Source: Pedobacter sp. (lineage in GTDB: Bacteria; Bacteroidota; Bacteroidia; Sphingobacteriales; Sphingobacteriaceae). From it: 64,000 bases of DNA. Positions 24,823 to 34,700 of this stretch are shown here, piece after piece (the first letter of the stretch is position 1; each line of letters begins with the position of its first letter). Made by a program: the position numbers and the translations under genes. The stretch spans positions 10,639-74,638 of the forward strand of contig NZ_JAVHXT010000016.1 in NCBI RefSeq assembly GCF_031119335.1, read 5' to 3'. The notes beneath the pieces are model-generated. The model saw nothing but the letters and a program-made list of their open reading frames with translations. It ran no database searches and was not told the origin of the DNA.

Positions 24823-24863
24823 TTAGATTTCTCCGCTCACTGCGCTTCGGTCGAGATTGACGA
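24823..24863. repeat. CGTCATTTCGA...GAGAAATCT family copy, minus orientation
   Basis: TTAGATTTCTCCGCTCACTG, then CGCTTCGGTCGAGATTGACG, is the reverse complement of the family unit. It abuts the right end of the MITE-like element and precedes the end of the acidic protein gene. Confidence 0.7.
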
Positions 24864-24875
24864 TATTCTTCTCCA

Positions 24876-25277
24876 TTATGGAGCAACAGTTTCAATACTA
24901 TCCCTAATATCCCCTTCTCCATCATCATCACTGCCTTTGTGCTCATCGCCTTGCGTATCTCGTTCCTCTTCTTCGTCATCCGTTGCATCTTCGGCGGCAA
25001 CTTTCTCATCTTTCTCGTCCTTTTCGTCTGCACCATTATCTTTAGTATCCGATTCTTCCCCTGATTTAGCTTGTTGCTCATCAGCCTTTACTTCAATTTC
25101 CTCGTTATCATTTGCACCTTCAACTTTTTCTTCAACCTTCTCGCTATCTACAGGTGTTTCTGGAACCGATTTATGCGTATCTGGCGTAACGGTTTCTATA
25201 GTTAACTGTACCTCGTCTGTAGGTTTTGGAGTTACCTCCGTTGATTTCTCTTTATTATCTTGTTCCTGATTTTCCAT
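24876..25277 (-). CDS. Highly acidic, probably disordered protein
   Basis: A 133-residue protein rich in Glu, Asp, Lys, Thr and Ser, with no hydrophobic core, no cysteine and no signal peptide. The N-terminus (MENQEQDNKEKSTEV) looks like a real start; an upstream in-frame start at 25310 is less likely. The C-terminal half is strongly acidic (ATDDEEEERDTQGDEH). Such composition fits an intrinsically disordered cytoplasmic protein, but no function can be assigned. An overlapping Ser-rich frame on the other strand is a by-product of the composition. Confidence 0.55.
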   Translation of the reverse strand: MENQEQDNKEKSTEVTPKPTDEVQLTIETVTPDTHKSVPETPVDSEKVEEKVEGANDNEEIEVKADEQQAKSGEESDTKDNGADEKDEKDEKVAAEDATDDEEEERDTQGDEHKGSDDDGEGDIRDSIETVAP

Positions 25278-25410
25278 GATATCGTATGTTATTAAAAGAT
25301 ACCTATACAATAGGAAAAACAGTAAAATTGTTTGGATTACTAAAAAGTTATAATTGTTCGGTTGTTGAATTGCTTAATTGTTGGAAAATGGCAATTACAA
25401 CTGAAAACGG

Positions 25411-25878
25411 CTAACTGATAAGCATCTTCTTTATCAATACAATTTGCCCTAAATGATAATAGCTATGTTCTATCATCGAATCGACATTACGTAGATACGT
25501 ACTGTACTTTTCTTCTACAAAATATTCGCTTAACTGGGTTTCCGAAAGTTGAGCCACTAGATTGGTAAATTCTTCTGCATCTTCCCAAAACTTAGTTAAA
25601 AACGCATCCCATTGCACTTGCGATGTAATAGGCTCAAAATCAAAACTAAGATGATCTTTAATTGTAAGTTCAGCACCTTTAAACACTTCTTTTACACCTT
25701 TAATGTAATAATGAATATGCTGAGCCAAAACCGCAATAGTGTTAAGGTTCTGCACAGGTTTTACTGCAATCTGCCAATCCAAACCGTCTAATTGGTCTTT
25801 GTAATTGGTATTGGCTATCCAAGTGCCGTTTAAAATAACTTCCTTAAATCTGCTGGCAAGCTGTTTGGCGTGGTTCAT
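25411..25878 (-). CDS. DinB-like four-helix metal-binding protein
   Basis: A 155-residue cytoplasmic protein of the DinB/YfiT-like superfamily. The three metal-ligand histidines are plausible in AQHIHYYIKG (near residue 50) and SYYHLGQIVLIKKML (near residue 142), the usual positions for the helix bundle. Members include thiol transferases and many uncharacterised proteins. The gene stands alone between intergenic repeats, giving no context. Confidence 0.75.
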   Translation of the reverse strand: MNHAKQLASRFKEVILNGTWIANTNYKDQLDGLDWQIAVKPVQNLNTIAVLAQHIHYYIKGVKEVFKGAELTIKDHLSFDFEPITSQVQWDAFLTKFWEDAEEFTNLVAQLSETQLSEYFVEEKYSTYLRNVDSMIEHSYYHLGQIVLIKKMLIS

Positions 25879-26030
25879 ATTTAAAGGTAGGGAGAATTAT
25901 TGAATGATTGATTTGATAATTGGATATTGGCAATTGCTAGCACTCAAATAAAAAACCCCTACTACTCAAGTAAAAGCTGCTGAACTTTAACTAATGAATA
26001 ATAAGGGCAATAGGAGTTTGGTATTGAATA

Positions 26031-26885
26031 CTAGAGTTTAAACCCAGTTTTTAGGAATAAGTTAGCAATGGTAGTTACCTCTGCTTTGGTTAAAAATTCA
26101 TCAAAAGACTCTGCCGCATTGGCCGGGCTCACGTTCGTACCATTTATACCAGCAATTTCATGAGTAGCCTGTACGGTGGTATTTTCACGTGCGTATACCA
26201 AATCAACCGCTGCAATGCCAGTATCGTTAGATACTCCTCCCGCACCTAGGCTCACCCAAGGTTTCAACGAAGGCGCACCATTAGCGGCCAACATCTGGCG
26301 GATATGTGCTGCATGACGAGCTTCTACCGAATGAATTTGCAGTGCAGTTATTATTGAAGGATGCTGTTTCAGCACTGGTGCCTGTCCTTTGTAAGCCCTC
26401 ACGCCAGTATCCTCAAATGCGGTAGCTACTTTCAAAAATGTAGTATAATCACTATAAACTGTTCCGAAAGTACCACCGGCAGTAAAATCAAAATTCGCAT
26501 ACTCTAGTGGTGTTCTCGCAGCCGAACCTAATGTTGTCTTTAACAAGTCTACATGTGCTTTTTCATGATCCCTGATTGTGGTAATTGCCATTGTAGGCGC
26601 TCCTGCCGGAATTAACCCTGGTGCAGCTACCAAAGCGTGGTTATAAAAATGATACTCTAAATATTCGAGTGTTAAAGCAAAATTCAACACACCATTTACC
26701 GTATCGGGTGTGGTTTGGCCATAAGCTTTGTTAAATAAAGAACTTAAAGCTAAAGGCATAGCAGCCAAGGAGATCTTCTTACCGATGTTGTAAAAGTCTT
26801 GCATGGCTTTCCTTCTTGGACTGATACGTTCATAAATTTCACCATCCACTTTCTCAATTTCATCTAATATGCTTAAAATGTTCAT
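26031..26885 (-). CDS. Ferritin-like domain protein
   Basis: A 284-residue protein with a Ferritin_2-type helical bundle. E and H residues typical of the di-iron fold recur: LEYLEYHFYNHALV, TIRDHEKAHVDLLK, and HSVEARHAAHIRQML. The segment at about residues 38-55 (LAAMPLALSSLFNKAYGQ) looks like an internal signal-like helix, so it may be exported although the first residues are charged. It follows a similar Tat lipoprotein by 18 bases. Iron handling or redox function is inferred from the family only. Confidence 0.75.
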   Translation of the reverse strand: MNILSILDEIEKVDGEIYERISPRRKAMQDFYNIGKKISLAAMPLALSSLFNKAYGQTTPDTVNGVLNFALTLEYLEYHFYNHALVAAPGLIPAGAPTMAITTIRDHEKAHVDLLKTTLGSAARTPLEYANFDFTAGGTFGTVYSDYTTFLKVATAFEDTGVRAYKGQAPVLKQHPSIITALQIHSVEARHAAHIRQMLAANGAPSLKPWVSLGAGGVSNDTGIAAVDLVYARENTTVQATHEIAGINGTNVSPANAAESFDEFLTKAEVTTIANLFLKTGFKL

Positions 26886-26903
26886 AATTTTTAGGTTTTA
26901 AGG

Positions 26904-27623
26904 TTAAAGGTTGATTACATTGATTTTGGTTTTGATGTACTTGCTAGCTGCGTTTAACACCTTATCGGGACTTAATGAAGCGTCCAATCCGCCAGATACA
27001 CTAGCGCCCCAAGCGGTTAACGTAGATAGATCGGCGAAACTGCCATTGCTAATTTGGTCTCTTACCCAAGCTGCATGACGAGCCTCTACAGAAACAATCT
27101 GCCCAGCTGCTATCAAATAAGCATCTGTTTTAAGCCTTATGCCGGCCCCATTGTAAGCGGCGACACCTAAATCTTCAAAAGTTCTAGCAGCTGCCAAAAC
27201 GCTAGGACCGTCGTTAAAATTGATTGAAGAAAAATCTACCTCCAAATTTCCTATCGATGCAGTACCCAATACTTTCTTTAAAAATTCGCGATGGGCAATT
27301 TCATGAAACTGAACATCTTTAAAATAATTGACTTGAGCTTGGGTAAAGGTAGATGGAGGAGCAGACGCAACCTTCATATAAAATGCGGCTTCCAGTTGTT
27401 CTAGCGCATAGGCATAATTAAGCACACCAAAATCGTCTTTAAAATCTAGCGTGGCACCAAATGACATCTCTGGGCTTCGATCTTTCTTACAGCCAGCTGC
27501 CGCTAAAGCCATTACAGCTGCGCCAGCACCAGCGTATTGTAGAAATGCCCTACGTTGTAATTTGGATTCCATCATATCTGTAGATTGAGGTGATGTGGTT
27601 TGGTTCTCATTTAAGTTATCCAT
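26904..27623 (-). CDS. Tat-exported ferritin-like lipoprotein
   Basis: About 239 residues. After an N-terminal extension of about 20 residues there is a twin-arginine signal (RRAFLQYAGAGAAVMAL) ending in a lipobox AAGC, so it should be exported folded and lipid-anchored. The rest is a ferritin-like bundle with LEQLEAAFYMK, FHEIAHREFLKKVLG and VSVEARHAAWVRDQ. Tat export suggests the metal is loaded in the cytoplasm. I used the ATG at 27623; the in-frame start at 27686 adds unrelated residues. It forms an operon with the next ferritin-like gene. Confidence 0.8.
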   Translation of the reverse strand: MDNLNENQTTSPQSTDMMESKLQRRAFLQYAGAGAAVMALAAAGCKKDRSPEMSFGATLDFKDDFGVLNYAYALEQLEAAFYMKVASAPPSTFTQAQVNYFKDVQFHEIAHREFLKKVLGTASIGNLEVDFSSINFNDGPSVLAAARTFEDLGVAAYNGAGIRLKTDAYLIAAGQIVSVEARHAAWVRDQISNGSFADLSTLTAWGASVSGGLDASLSPDKVLNAASKYIKTKINVINL

Positions 27624-27814
27624 AACACGGGTTTTAAGGTTTGAAATAAACGGTTGATTAAGACCACTTACGAGAACTGCTATCACTTTGGATTTTGAAA
27701 AGAGAAAAAAATATCTGGTTAATGGTTAATTGTTGGATTGTTTCGTTAGTTAATAGCGGAATTGGTCTTTAGTCTTTGAGTTATTGATCCACATCAAAAT
27801 AAAATTGAAAACTG

Positions 27815-27838
27815 CAAAAAAGCCCCGAAAACGGGGCT
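27815..27838 (-). terminator. Terminator of the fasciclin gene
   Basis: Perfect seven-base stem AGCCCCG/CGGGGCT with an AAAA loop (27821-27838), followed on the minus strand by a run of T. It lies just beyond the frame-restored end of the fasciclin gene, not the premature stop. Confidence 0.85.
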
Positions 27839-27863
27839 TCTGACTATAACAATTAAACGAAAA

Positions 27864-28435
27864 CTATGGCATTATTACGGTGTCTATCACATGGATTACC
27901 CATTAGACTGGTTCACATCTGCAATGGTTACTTTAGCATCGTTACCTTTTGCATCTCTCACATAAAGATCGTTACCTTTAGTCCAAAATGTTACATTTTC
28001 ACCCTGTACGGTTTTCATGGTCGCTTTGCCATTTCCTTTTTTCACTGCAGCCCAAATTGCCTTTGCGCTATAGTTTCCCGCCAGCACATGATAAGTTAAT
28101 ATTTTGGTCAACATGGCTTTATTTTCTGGCTTAACTAAATTGTCTACCGTTCCTTTAGGCAATTTATTAAAAGCAGCATTAGTTGGTGCCAAAACGGTAA
28201 ATGGTCCTTTGCCAGATAAAGTTTCTACCAGACCAGCTGCCTTTACCGCAGCCACCAAAGTAGTATGGTCTTTTGAATTTACTGCATTCTCTACAATGTT
28301 CTTAGTTGGGTACATAGCTGCTCCACCTACCATTACCGTTTTTGTTTTGCTAGTGCTTTGCGCCATTACGCCGTTTGCAAATAACATACTTACCGAGCAT
28401 AAGCCAAGCATGGCAATTTTTGTTAACTTTTTCAT
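27864..28435 (-). pseudogene. Fasciclin-domain protein, frameshifted near the C-terminus
   Basis: The protein has a signal peptide ending MAQ and one fasciclin (FAS1) domain, with H1 box FTVLAPTNAAFNKLP and the later YHVLAGNYSA. In the present frame it stops at 27896 after ADVNQSNG (179 residues). One missing base in the G run at 27899-27901 would continue the frame as VIHVIDTVIMP to a stop at 27864, exactly the conserved FAS1 C-terminal strand. So a single-base deletion or a sequencing error is likely. FAS1 domains mediate adhesion. The gene lies between ferritin-like genes and an ECF sigma pair. Confidence 0.8.
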
Positions 28436-28611
28436 GATGTTTAATCTTTAGGGTTTAAAATTTGTTCTATGCCTACACTTACGGAAAGTATAGGCTCTTC
28501 GGTTTTCAACTCCCATTATTTTTTCTAAATCAAGTTTAATAGAACCTCTAACTATTTCTCAGCCAAAACCAAACAAAAAGATATTCCCGTTGGTTGTGCT
28601 ATATAATTTTC

Positions 28612-28619
28612 TATATTTG
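28612..28619 (+). promoter_or_regulatory. Predicted promoter of the ECF sigma operon
   Basis: TATATTTG matches TAnnTTTG. GTTG at 28593-28596 may serve as the -33 element (15-base spacing, slightly short). The operon starts 18 bases downstream with a TTG codon. Confidence 0.45.
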
Positions 28620-28636
28620 TTAAAGCCAATACATCC

Positions 28637-29188
28637 TTGAACAACCAGATTAAGCTATCCGAACAAGAAATCGTGCTACTGTTGCTGCAACAGAACGAGA
28701 ATGGATTTAATTATCTCTACGATAATTATTCAGCAGCAATCTATGGTGTCATTAGTAAAGTTGTGGCTGAAAGGGAATATGCCGATGAAGTGTTACAAGA
28801 TGTCTTCGTAAAAATTTGGAAAAACATCAAACAATTTGATCCTGAAAAAGGGAGATTGTACACTTGGATGATTAATTTAGCTAGAAATACAGCAATTGAT
28901 TTCATTAGGTCTAAAGGTTTCCAGAATGAACAAAAAAACCAAAGTATTCCAGAATTCGTAAATGACAGCGAAAAGTATGCTACTAATTTAAAAGTAGACC
29001 ATATTGGGATGAAGGAAGTGTTGTTACAATTAAAGCAAGAGTGGCGAGAACTTATAGAGCTAGCCTATTTTAAAGGTTATACCCAGCAGGAAATTGCCGA
29101 AAGGCTTGATATTCCGATTGGGACGGTGAAAACTAGAACACGCAATGCGTTAATTGAACTTAAGAGTTTATTAAAAGATTACAGTTAA
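28637..29188 (+). CDS. ECF-type RNA polymerase sigma factor
   Basis: A 183-residue sigma-70 family protein. Region 2 reads FNYLYDNYSAAIYGVISK with EVLQDVFVKIWKNIKQFD and the -10 recognition YTWMINLARNTAIDFIRS; region 4 is ELAYFKGYTQQEIAERL with PIGTVKTRTRNAL. The start is TTG, with no in-frame ATG or GTG upstream that fits the promoter. It is one base from the anti-sigma gene. The regulon is unknown; the divergent fasciclin and ferritin-like genes are natural candidates. Confidence 0.9.
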   Translation: MNNQIKLSEQEIVLLLLQQNENGFNYLYDNYSAAIYGVISKVVAEREYADEVLQDVFVKIWKNIKQFDPEKGRLYTWMINLARNTAIDFIRSKGFQNEQKNQSIPEFVNDSEKYATNLKVDHIGMKEVLLQLKQEWRELIELAYFKGYTQQEIAERLDIPIGTVKTRTRNALIELKSLLKDYS

Positions 29189-29189
29189 A

Positions 29190-30056
29190 TTGGATATTAA
29201 GGAATACATATCGTCGGGAATTATAGAAGCCTATGTAATGGGACTAGCTTCTGAGGAGGAAGTGCGCATTTTGGAATGCATCCAAACGCACAGCCCAGAA
29301 GTAAAGCAGGCTATCTTAGATGCACAAAGTATCCTAGAGGATTTTGCATCTAGGGAAGCTATTGCGCCACCTCCTGCACTAAAATCTGCGATATGGGCTA
29401 AATTACAGGAAGAAAGTACAGATTATGCTGCTAATATGTCCAATGACGAGCTGTTATCGAAACAAGAGGCACTTAGCCATGTACAAGTGGAAACCGAGCC
29501 GCCAACAAGTAGCACGCCGCTCTATCCGTCTGTTGTTACAGAAAGTCATCAATCGCCATTAAAATGGTACGCCATTGCTGCAAGTGTATTATTAATTGCG
29601 AGCATTGGCTTGAACCTCTATTTGAACGGTACCCAAAATAACATCAAAGCAGAACTTGCTACCTTAAGTAATGCTCAAAACACCAACGAGATTGCCTTTA
29701 ACAACTTGCAACGAAAATGGGAAATGGTGAATAATCCTGCTATCAAAGCAATTCCACTAGCAGGCGTAGAAAAGCACCCAGATATGAAAGCGATGGTATA
29801 TTTTGAGAAGCAATCTAATGAGGTGTATCTTACCCTAGAAAATTTACCAAAAGCGCCGCAAGACCAGCAGTATCAACTTTGGGCTATTGTAGATGGTAAA
29901 CCCGTTAGCTTGGGCGTATTTGATCAGGATTCTACTACGGCAGTACAAAAGATGTTGACAGTTAATGCCGCACAAGCCTTTGCCATCACCTTAGAGAAAC
30001 GTGGTGGTAGCCCTACGCCTACCATGGAGAATATGTATGTAATGGGCAAGGTTTAA
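29190..30056 (+). CDS. RskA-type anti-sigma factor
   Basis: A 288-residue membrane protein. The N-terminal cytoplasmic part (DIKEYISSGIIEAYVMGLA, residues 1-90) is the sigma-binding zinc-finger-like or RskA domain, without the HxxxCxxC zinc motif. One membrane helix lies near residues 128-147 (WYAIAASVLLIASIGL). The outer part holds the RskA domain QLWAIVDGKPVSLGVFD. It starts with TTG one base after the sigma stop and should hold the sigma factor at the inner membrane until a signal releases it. Confidence 0.85.
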   Translation: MDIKEYISSGIIEAYVMGLASEEEVRILECIQTHSPEVKQAILDAQSILEDFASREAIAPPPALKSAIWAKLQEESTDYAANMSNDELLSKQEALSHVQVETEPPTSSTPLYPSVVTESHQSPLKWYAIAASVLLIASIGLNLYLNGTQNNIKAELATLSNAQNTNEIAFNNLQRKWEMVNNPAIKAIPLAGVEKHPDMKAMVYFEKQSNEVYLTLENLPKAPQDQQYQLWAIVDGKPVSLGVFDQDSTTAVQKMLTVNAAQAFAITLEKRGGSPTPTMENMYVMGKV

Positions 30057-30621
30057 TTTTCATAAACTTTTTCAACTCATTAGCGATTCCGCTAGAGTTT
30101 GGTGTCCATAAACTTGTTCCGATTTTATCAGAAAGCTCAACCTGTCAATATTTATTCCATTTTTGAACAATTTCTTTTTTTTTTATTAGCAGTATTTTTT
30201 TTTGATATTTTTCAGTCTATTTATAACTTCAATGGTATTCAAGAGCTAACTTCGATTTAAGAGTGCTTCGCAGTTTCCATTGATAAAAAGAAGCAATCTG
30301 GGCTTAAGTGAAGGCATACTTACCAACAAAAACATCAACCAAATAAGTATAAAATCTAGGCTGCCTTGTCTAGCTTATTACATCTCAATAAAACTTGAAT
30401 AGCGCTGGGCTGAACAGTGTGAATTTCAATATCAAATTATTAAAGAGACTACACCACTTCTCCACCCAGCTTATCTACTTGCTAACCATACGGTTCTGCT
30501 CAAGTTTTATCGGCTTACAATTCACTATGCCAAGAGGCAATTCTTTTGTCTTATTGTAGGTTATTCATAGCCCCGCGGTTTTAACACGGGGCTTATAGGA
30601 AGATGCAAGATTTTACATTTT
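30057..30621. other. Gene-free region with an orphan structured element
   Basis: No gene is supported. An 11-bp inverted repeat ATAAAACTTGA (30388-30398) and its reverse complement (30500-30510) encloses a second pair GCTGGG (30404-30409) and CCCAGC (30465-30470), so about 120 bases could fold as one RNA. On the minus strand, 30275-30362 contains AGGCAGCCTAGATTTT and TTTATCAATGGAAA, which resemble part of the CTATTTTTTC repeat family (23131-23160) with an insertion. Long T runs occur at about 30176-30200. Confidence 0.5.
30569..30593 (-). terminator. Possible terminator of the first RND operon
   Basis: Stem AGCCCCG/CGGGGCT (30569-30575, 30587-30593) with an 11-base loop lies about 30 bases after the adaptor stop on the minus strand. 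It lacks a clear T run, so termination may be partial. Confidence 0.45.
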
Positions 30622-31746
30622 TCACTCCTCTTCTCCAGTATTTTTTAACTTCATGAGCAAAGAATACGCACCTTTAATCGCCACCTTCTTACCTTTCAAA
30701 TCTGTAATGATAGCAGTTTTACCTGCTAATGTTTCACCAGTTTGTACAGGCTCCATCCTAAATTTACGAGGAGCAATCTCCACAAAAACATAATCTCTGT
30801 TCTCGAAACCTACAATCGCATCTTCTGGCAACAACTGCGCCTTTTGTTGTTTGGATTGAAGTTCGGCATTCATATACATTCCCGGAACCAAACTTTTATC
30901 GTACTGCTCAAAATGGCAATGCACCTCAGTCCTACCGCCATCCACATTGTGGCTAACTAAAATTACTTCTGTTTCGTATTTCTTGTTAGGTTGTGAATTG
31001 GCATAAGCCAACACTCGCTGCCCGATGCTGATCTGCTGAAGATCCTTTTCGAACACCGTTAGGTTCAAATGGATATCGCTAGGGTTAATCAATTCAAAAA
31101 TAACGTCAGATGGGGTTACATACTTGCCAATATTTACGTTTACCTTGCTCACATAGCCATTAATTGGCGAGTACACATTCACCGATTTGGAAATTTTACC
31201 AGCATTCAATTGAGTGGTATTGATGTTGATCAACTTTAGTTTTTCTATTAAAGCTGTATGCTCTATTTTAAGGTTCTGATATTCCGTTTCTGTTTGCTGC
31301 AGGGTTTTATCGCTATTGGCCTTACTTAAATTCAGTTCCTTTTGACGAGCTAGTTCTTTACTGGCATAGTTCAACTTATTGTGAACGCTTAAGTAATCTT
31401 GCTGCAATTGAATGTATTGTGGGTCTTCCATTACGGCAATAATTTGCCCTTTACGCACCTGCGTACCCGGCAGCAATTGGGTAGCTTTTAAATAACCACC
31501 CAGAGGGATGCTTACCGAAACCAAATTTTGAGGTGGCACATCGATACGGCCTTGCAGTTTTAAGGTTTCGTTAATTTCCCCAAAGCCTACTTCGCCAACT
31601 TGCAGGTCAATATTTTTGGCCTGCTCGGCTGTTACGCTTACTTCATTTTCATTAATGGAAACTGCTTTTTCCTCTTTAGGTTCGTTGCTACCGCAAGCTA
31701 AAGTAAAAGAAATGGCCAAGGCTCCTAGATATAAATATTGCTTCAT
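30622..31746 (-). CDS. RND efflux periplasmic adaptor (CzcB/CusB type)
   Basis: A 374-residue membrane-fusion lipoprotein (lipobox LACG). The lipoyl half-motifs flank a coiled coil: PLGGYLKATQLLPGTQVRKGQIIAVME near residue 90 and PINGYVSKVNVNIGKYV near residue 200, with the helical hairpin between. The C-terminal beta-barrel and membrane-proximal domain follow. The adaptor links the inner-membrane pump to the outer channel. It lies four bases downstream of the pump gene, so the operon order is small protein, pump-channel fusion, adaptor. The metal is unknown but the pump is of the divalent-metal group. Confidence 0.88.
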   Translation of the reverse strand: MKQYLYLGALAISFTLACGSNEPKEEKAVSINENEVSVTAEQAKNIDLQVGEVGFGEINETLKLQGRIDVPPQNLVSVSIPLGGYLKATQLLPGTQVRKGQIIAVMEDPQYIQLQQDYLSVHNKLNYASKELARQKELNLSKANSDKTLQQTETEYQNLKIEHTALIEKLKLININTTQLNAGKISKSVNVYSPINGYVSKVNVNIGKYVTPSDVIFELINPSDIHLNLTVFEKDLQQISIGQRVLAYANSQPNKKYETEVILVSHNVDGGRTEVHCHFEQYDKSLVPGMYMNAELQSKQQKAQLLPEDAIVGFENRDYVFVEIAPRKFRMEPVQTGETLAGKTAIITDLKGKKVAIKGAYSLLMKLKNTGEEE

Positions 31747-31750
31747 TGTG

Positions 31751-34700
31751 TTATTGCGCTAAAAGGTAATTCAATTCTGTAATGTTTCTGTTGAGCTGTT
31801 GGATAGCGTTAAAATAGCTCTCGTGCATATTGATGGCTTCGTTGTTGAGCATGGTCCATTCTAAATAGTTAATCTCACCATTTTTCAACTGTTTATTTAA
31901 AGTCGAAGTAATTTCAAGCGCTGTTTTTAAACCATCCTTTTCTAAGCTTTGCACCAATAATAGTTGCTCTTGATATTGGGTATAAGCGGCTTTCAAAGCC
32001 GTACTAATTTGCCTGCTCGCATTCGCTGTTTCCGATTTTCTAAACTCTTGGTAAGTCTTTGCCGATTTCACTTTGTTTCGCTGCGAACCTCCAAACAATG
32101 GAATACTTAAACCTAATTGGAACGACTGAAAACGATCGCTTTGATCAAAGTTGATATCATCTCTAAGTGTTGTGTTGTTGTAACCTACATTAAACTCTGG
32201 CAATAATTTAGACTGTTCCACTTTTGTAGTTGCCAAAGCTGCTTTTTCTTCCTGCTGTTGCAGTTTAATTAAAGGATGATTGGCCCATACCAAGGTATCG
32301 GCAAAGCTAGCTCTCATTTTTAAAGCGGCTGCTTTCGGTTTTAAGATTTGATTGGTATTGAGCAAGAATGCCAGTTGTTGTTGCAACACCAATTCCTGTA
32401 TTTTGAGGCTTCTCAATTTTGTATTTACCTGTAACAACTGATTTTCGGCGCTGGCCTTTTCAAGCAGGTTGCTTTCTCCGCTTTTCAATCTAAGTTCTGC
32501 CAACTGCTTTAGTTTTTTATACGAACTATCGGCCTGTAAGTAGAGCTTTTGCAGTTGCTCTAGCAGCAGCAGCTCATAGAATACCTGCGTCGTTATTTTA
32601 GTCAATTCAGCTTTGCTTAAATCTCTTTGCAGTAAAGCAGTTTTCCAATCTTCTACCAACTTATCTTTCTGCCTTGCATACACATTTGGCAAACTGAAGC
32701 TTTGGTTAACACTCAACCTATTATCAACCAAATTACTATTGAATTTTCCATATTCGCCGTTTACGTTCAGCGGCGCAATGGTGGTTGCTGTTTTGCTCAA
32801 TTGTTGGCTGTAATCGGCTTTTAGCTTACTGCTTTTTAAGCTAATGTTGTTCTTGTACAAACTGTCTAAAGCCGCATCTAGCGTGATGTTTTGTTGAGCG
32901 CTGGCAGTTATAGAAAAACCAACGAACAGCAATAGCAATGTGGCAACTTGTGGCAGTTTCCTTTTGCGCAACAAGCCCTTTTCAAAGCTCACATATAATA
33001 TTGGCAATACAAATAAAGTGAGCAAGGTGGCAATCATTAATCCGCCAATAACCACAGTAGCTAAAGGGCGCTGTACCGAAGCTCCGGCACCGTTACTTAT
33101 CGCCATTGGCAAGAAACCCAAAGATGCCACAAAGGCGGTCATAAGCACCGGTCTTAAGCGGGTTTTAGTACCTTTTAATACTACTTTCTTCATATCCTGT
33201 TCTCCTGTTTTTTTAATATTATTGAATTCGGCCACCAATACAATTCCGTTGAGTACGGCAATACCAAATAATGCGATAAACCCCACGCCGGCACTGATAC
33301 TAAAGGGTAATCCGCGAAGCGCCAACAAGAAAATACCGCCAATTGCAGATAAGGGAATAGCCGTGTAAATCAGTAAGCCGTATTTGATGGATCCAAAGGC
33401 GAAATAAAGCAATAAGAAAATGAGAATTAAGGAAACGGGAACGGCCACCATCAACCTAGATTTGGCTTCGTTTAAGTTTTCAAAAGAGCCACCGTAGGTA
33501 ACGCTGTAACCCGTTGGCAGTTTAATTTCTGTTTTAACTTCCTCCTGTAGTTCGTTAACAATACTTTCTACATCTCTGCCGCTTACATTAAAACCTACCA
33601 AAATTCTACGCTTGGTATCTTCTCTTTGGATTTGGCTTGGGCTATTTACTAAGGCAACATCAGCCACTTGCGATAAAGGAATTTGATTGCCATTTGGAGT
33701 TGGTATCAAGAGGTTTTGCACATCCTTGATATCTCTTCGTTTATCGTTCTGCAAACGAACTACTAAGTCAAAACGTTTTTCGCCTTCAAATACCAAACCT
33801 GTACTTTGTCCGGCAAATGCCGTATTTACATTTCTGTTGATATCGGCAATGTTAAGCCCATATTGTGCAATAGTAGCTCTATTGTACTGGATCACAATTT
33901 GCGGTGTGCCCGAAATCTGCTCTACATAAAGTTCTGTAGCGCCTCTTACCGTTTTTACTAAGTTGCCCAACTTTTTAGAGTACAATGCCAACGTGTCGAA
34001 ATCTTCCCCAAAAATCTTACAAACTACATCCTGTCTGGCTCCGGTCATCAGCTCGTTAAAACGCATTTGCACTGGAAATTGAAAACTGGTAGTTACTCCG
34101 GGCACTTCACTTGCTGCCTCACCCATCTTTTCAGACAATTCGTCGAAAGTTTTCGCCGAAGTCCATTCGTTTTTAGGCTTAAGGTTGATGATCATATCGC
34201 CCATATCCATTGGTAGCGGTTCTGTAGGCACTTCGCTACTACCTATTTTGGTTACAATATTTTTCACTTCTGGAAATCTTGCTTTAAGGATACCTGCAAC
34301 CTTTTGGATATTCTCGATAGAAGTGTTTAGGTTACTGCCAGAGAGCACCCTCGTTTCTACCGCATAATCGCCCTCTTCTATTGATGGAATAAACTCGCCA
34401 CCCAAATTGGCTAAAATTACAACAGCAGTTACAAACAAACCCAACACTATTGCGATCACAGTTTTAGGGAAACCCAACACTTTTTGAAGCAGCTTCTCGT
34501 AGCGATTTTCTACTTTAGCCATTGCCTTGTCAGAAATGTTCGGTTCAGTCTTGATTTTCTTGCTCAAGAATAAGCTCGACATCATGGGAATATAAGTGAG
34601 CGATAAAATGAATGCACCCAATAAGGCAAAAGCAACAGTTTGCGCCATGGGCTTAAACATCTTTCCTTCAATACCCTGTAAGCTGAAAATTGGCAGATAA

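Noticed and set aside
24820..25269. Ser-rich reading frame on the plus strand
   Set aside because: It is the shadow of the acidic minus-strand gene, has no start context and no normal protein composition.
30388..30510. Retron msr/msd-like RNA
   Set aside because: No reverse transcriptase is in the window and the layout does not match msr/msd features beyond an inverted repeat.
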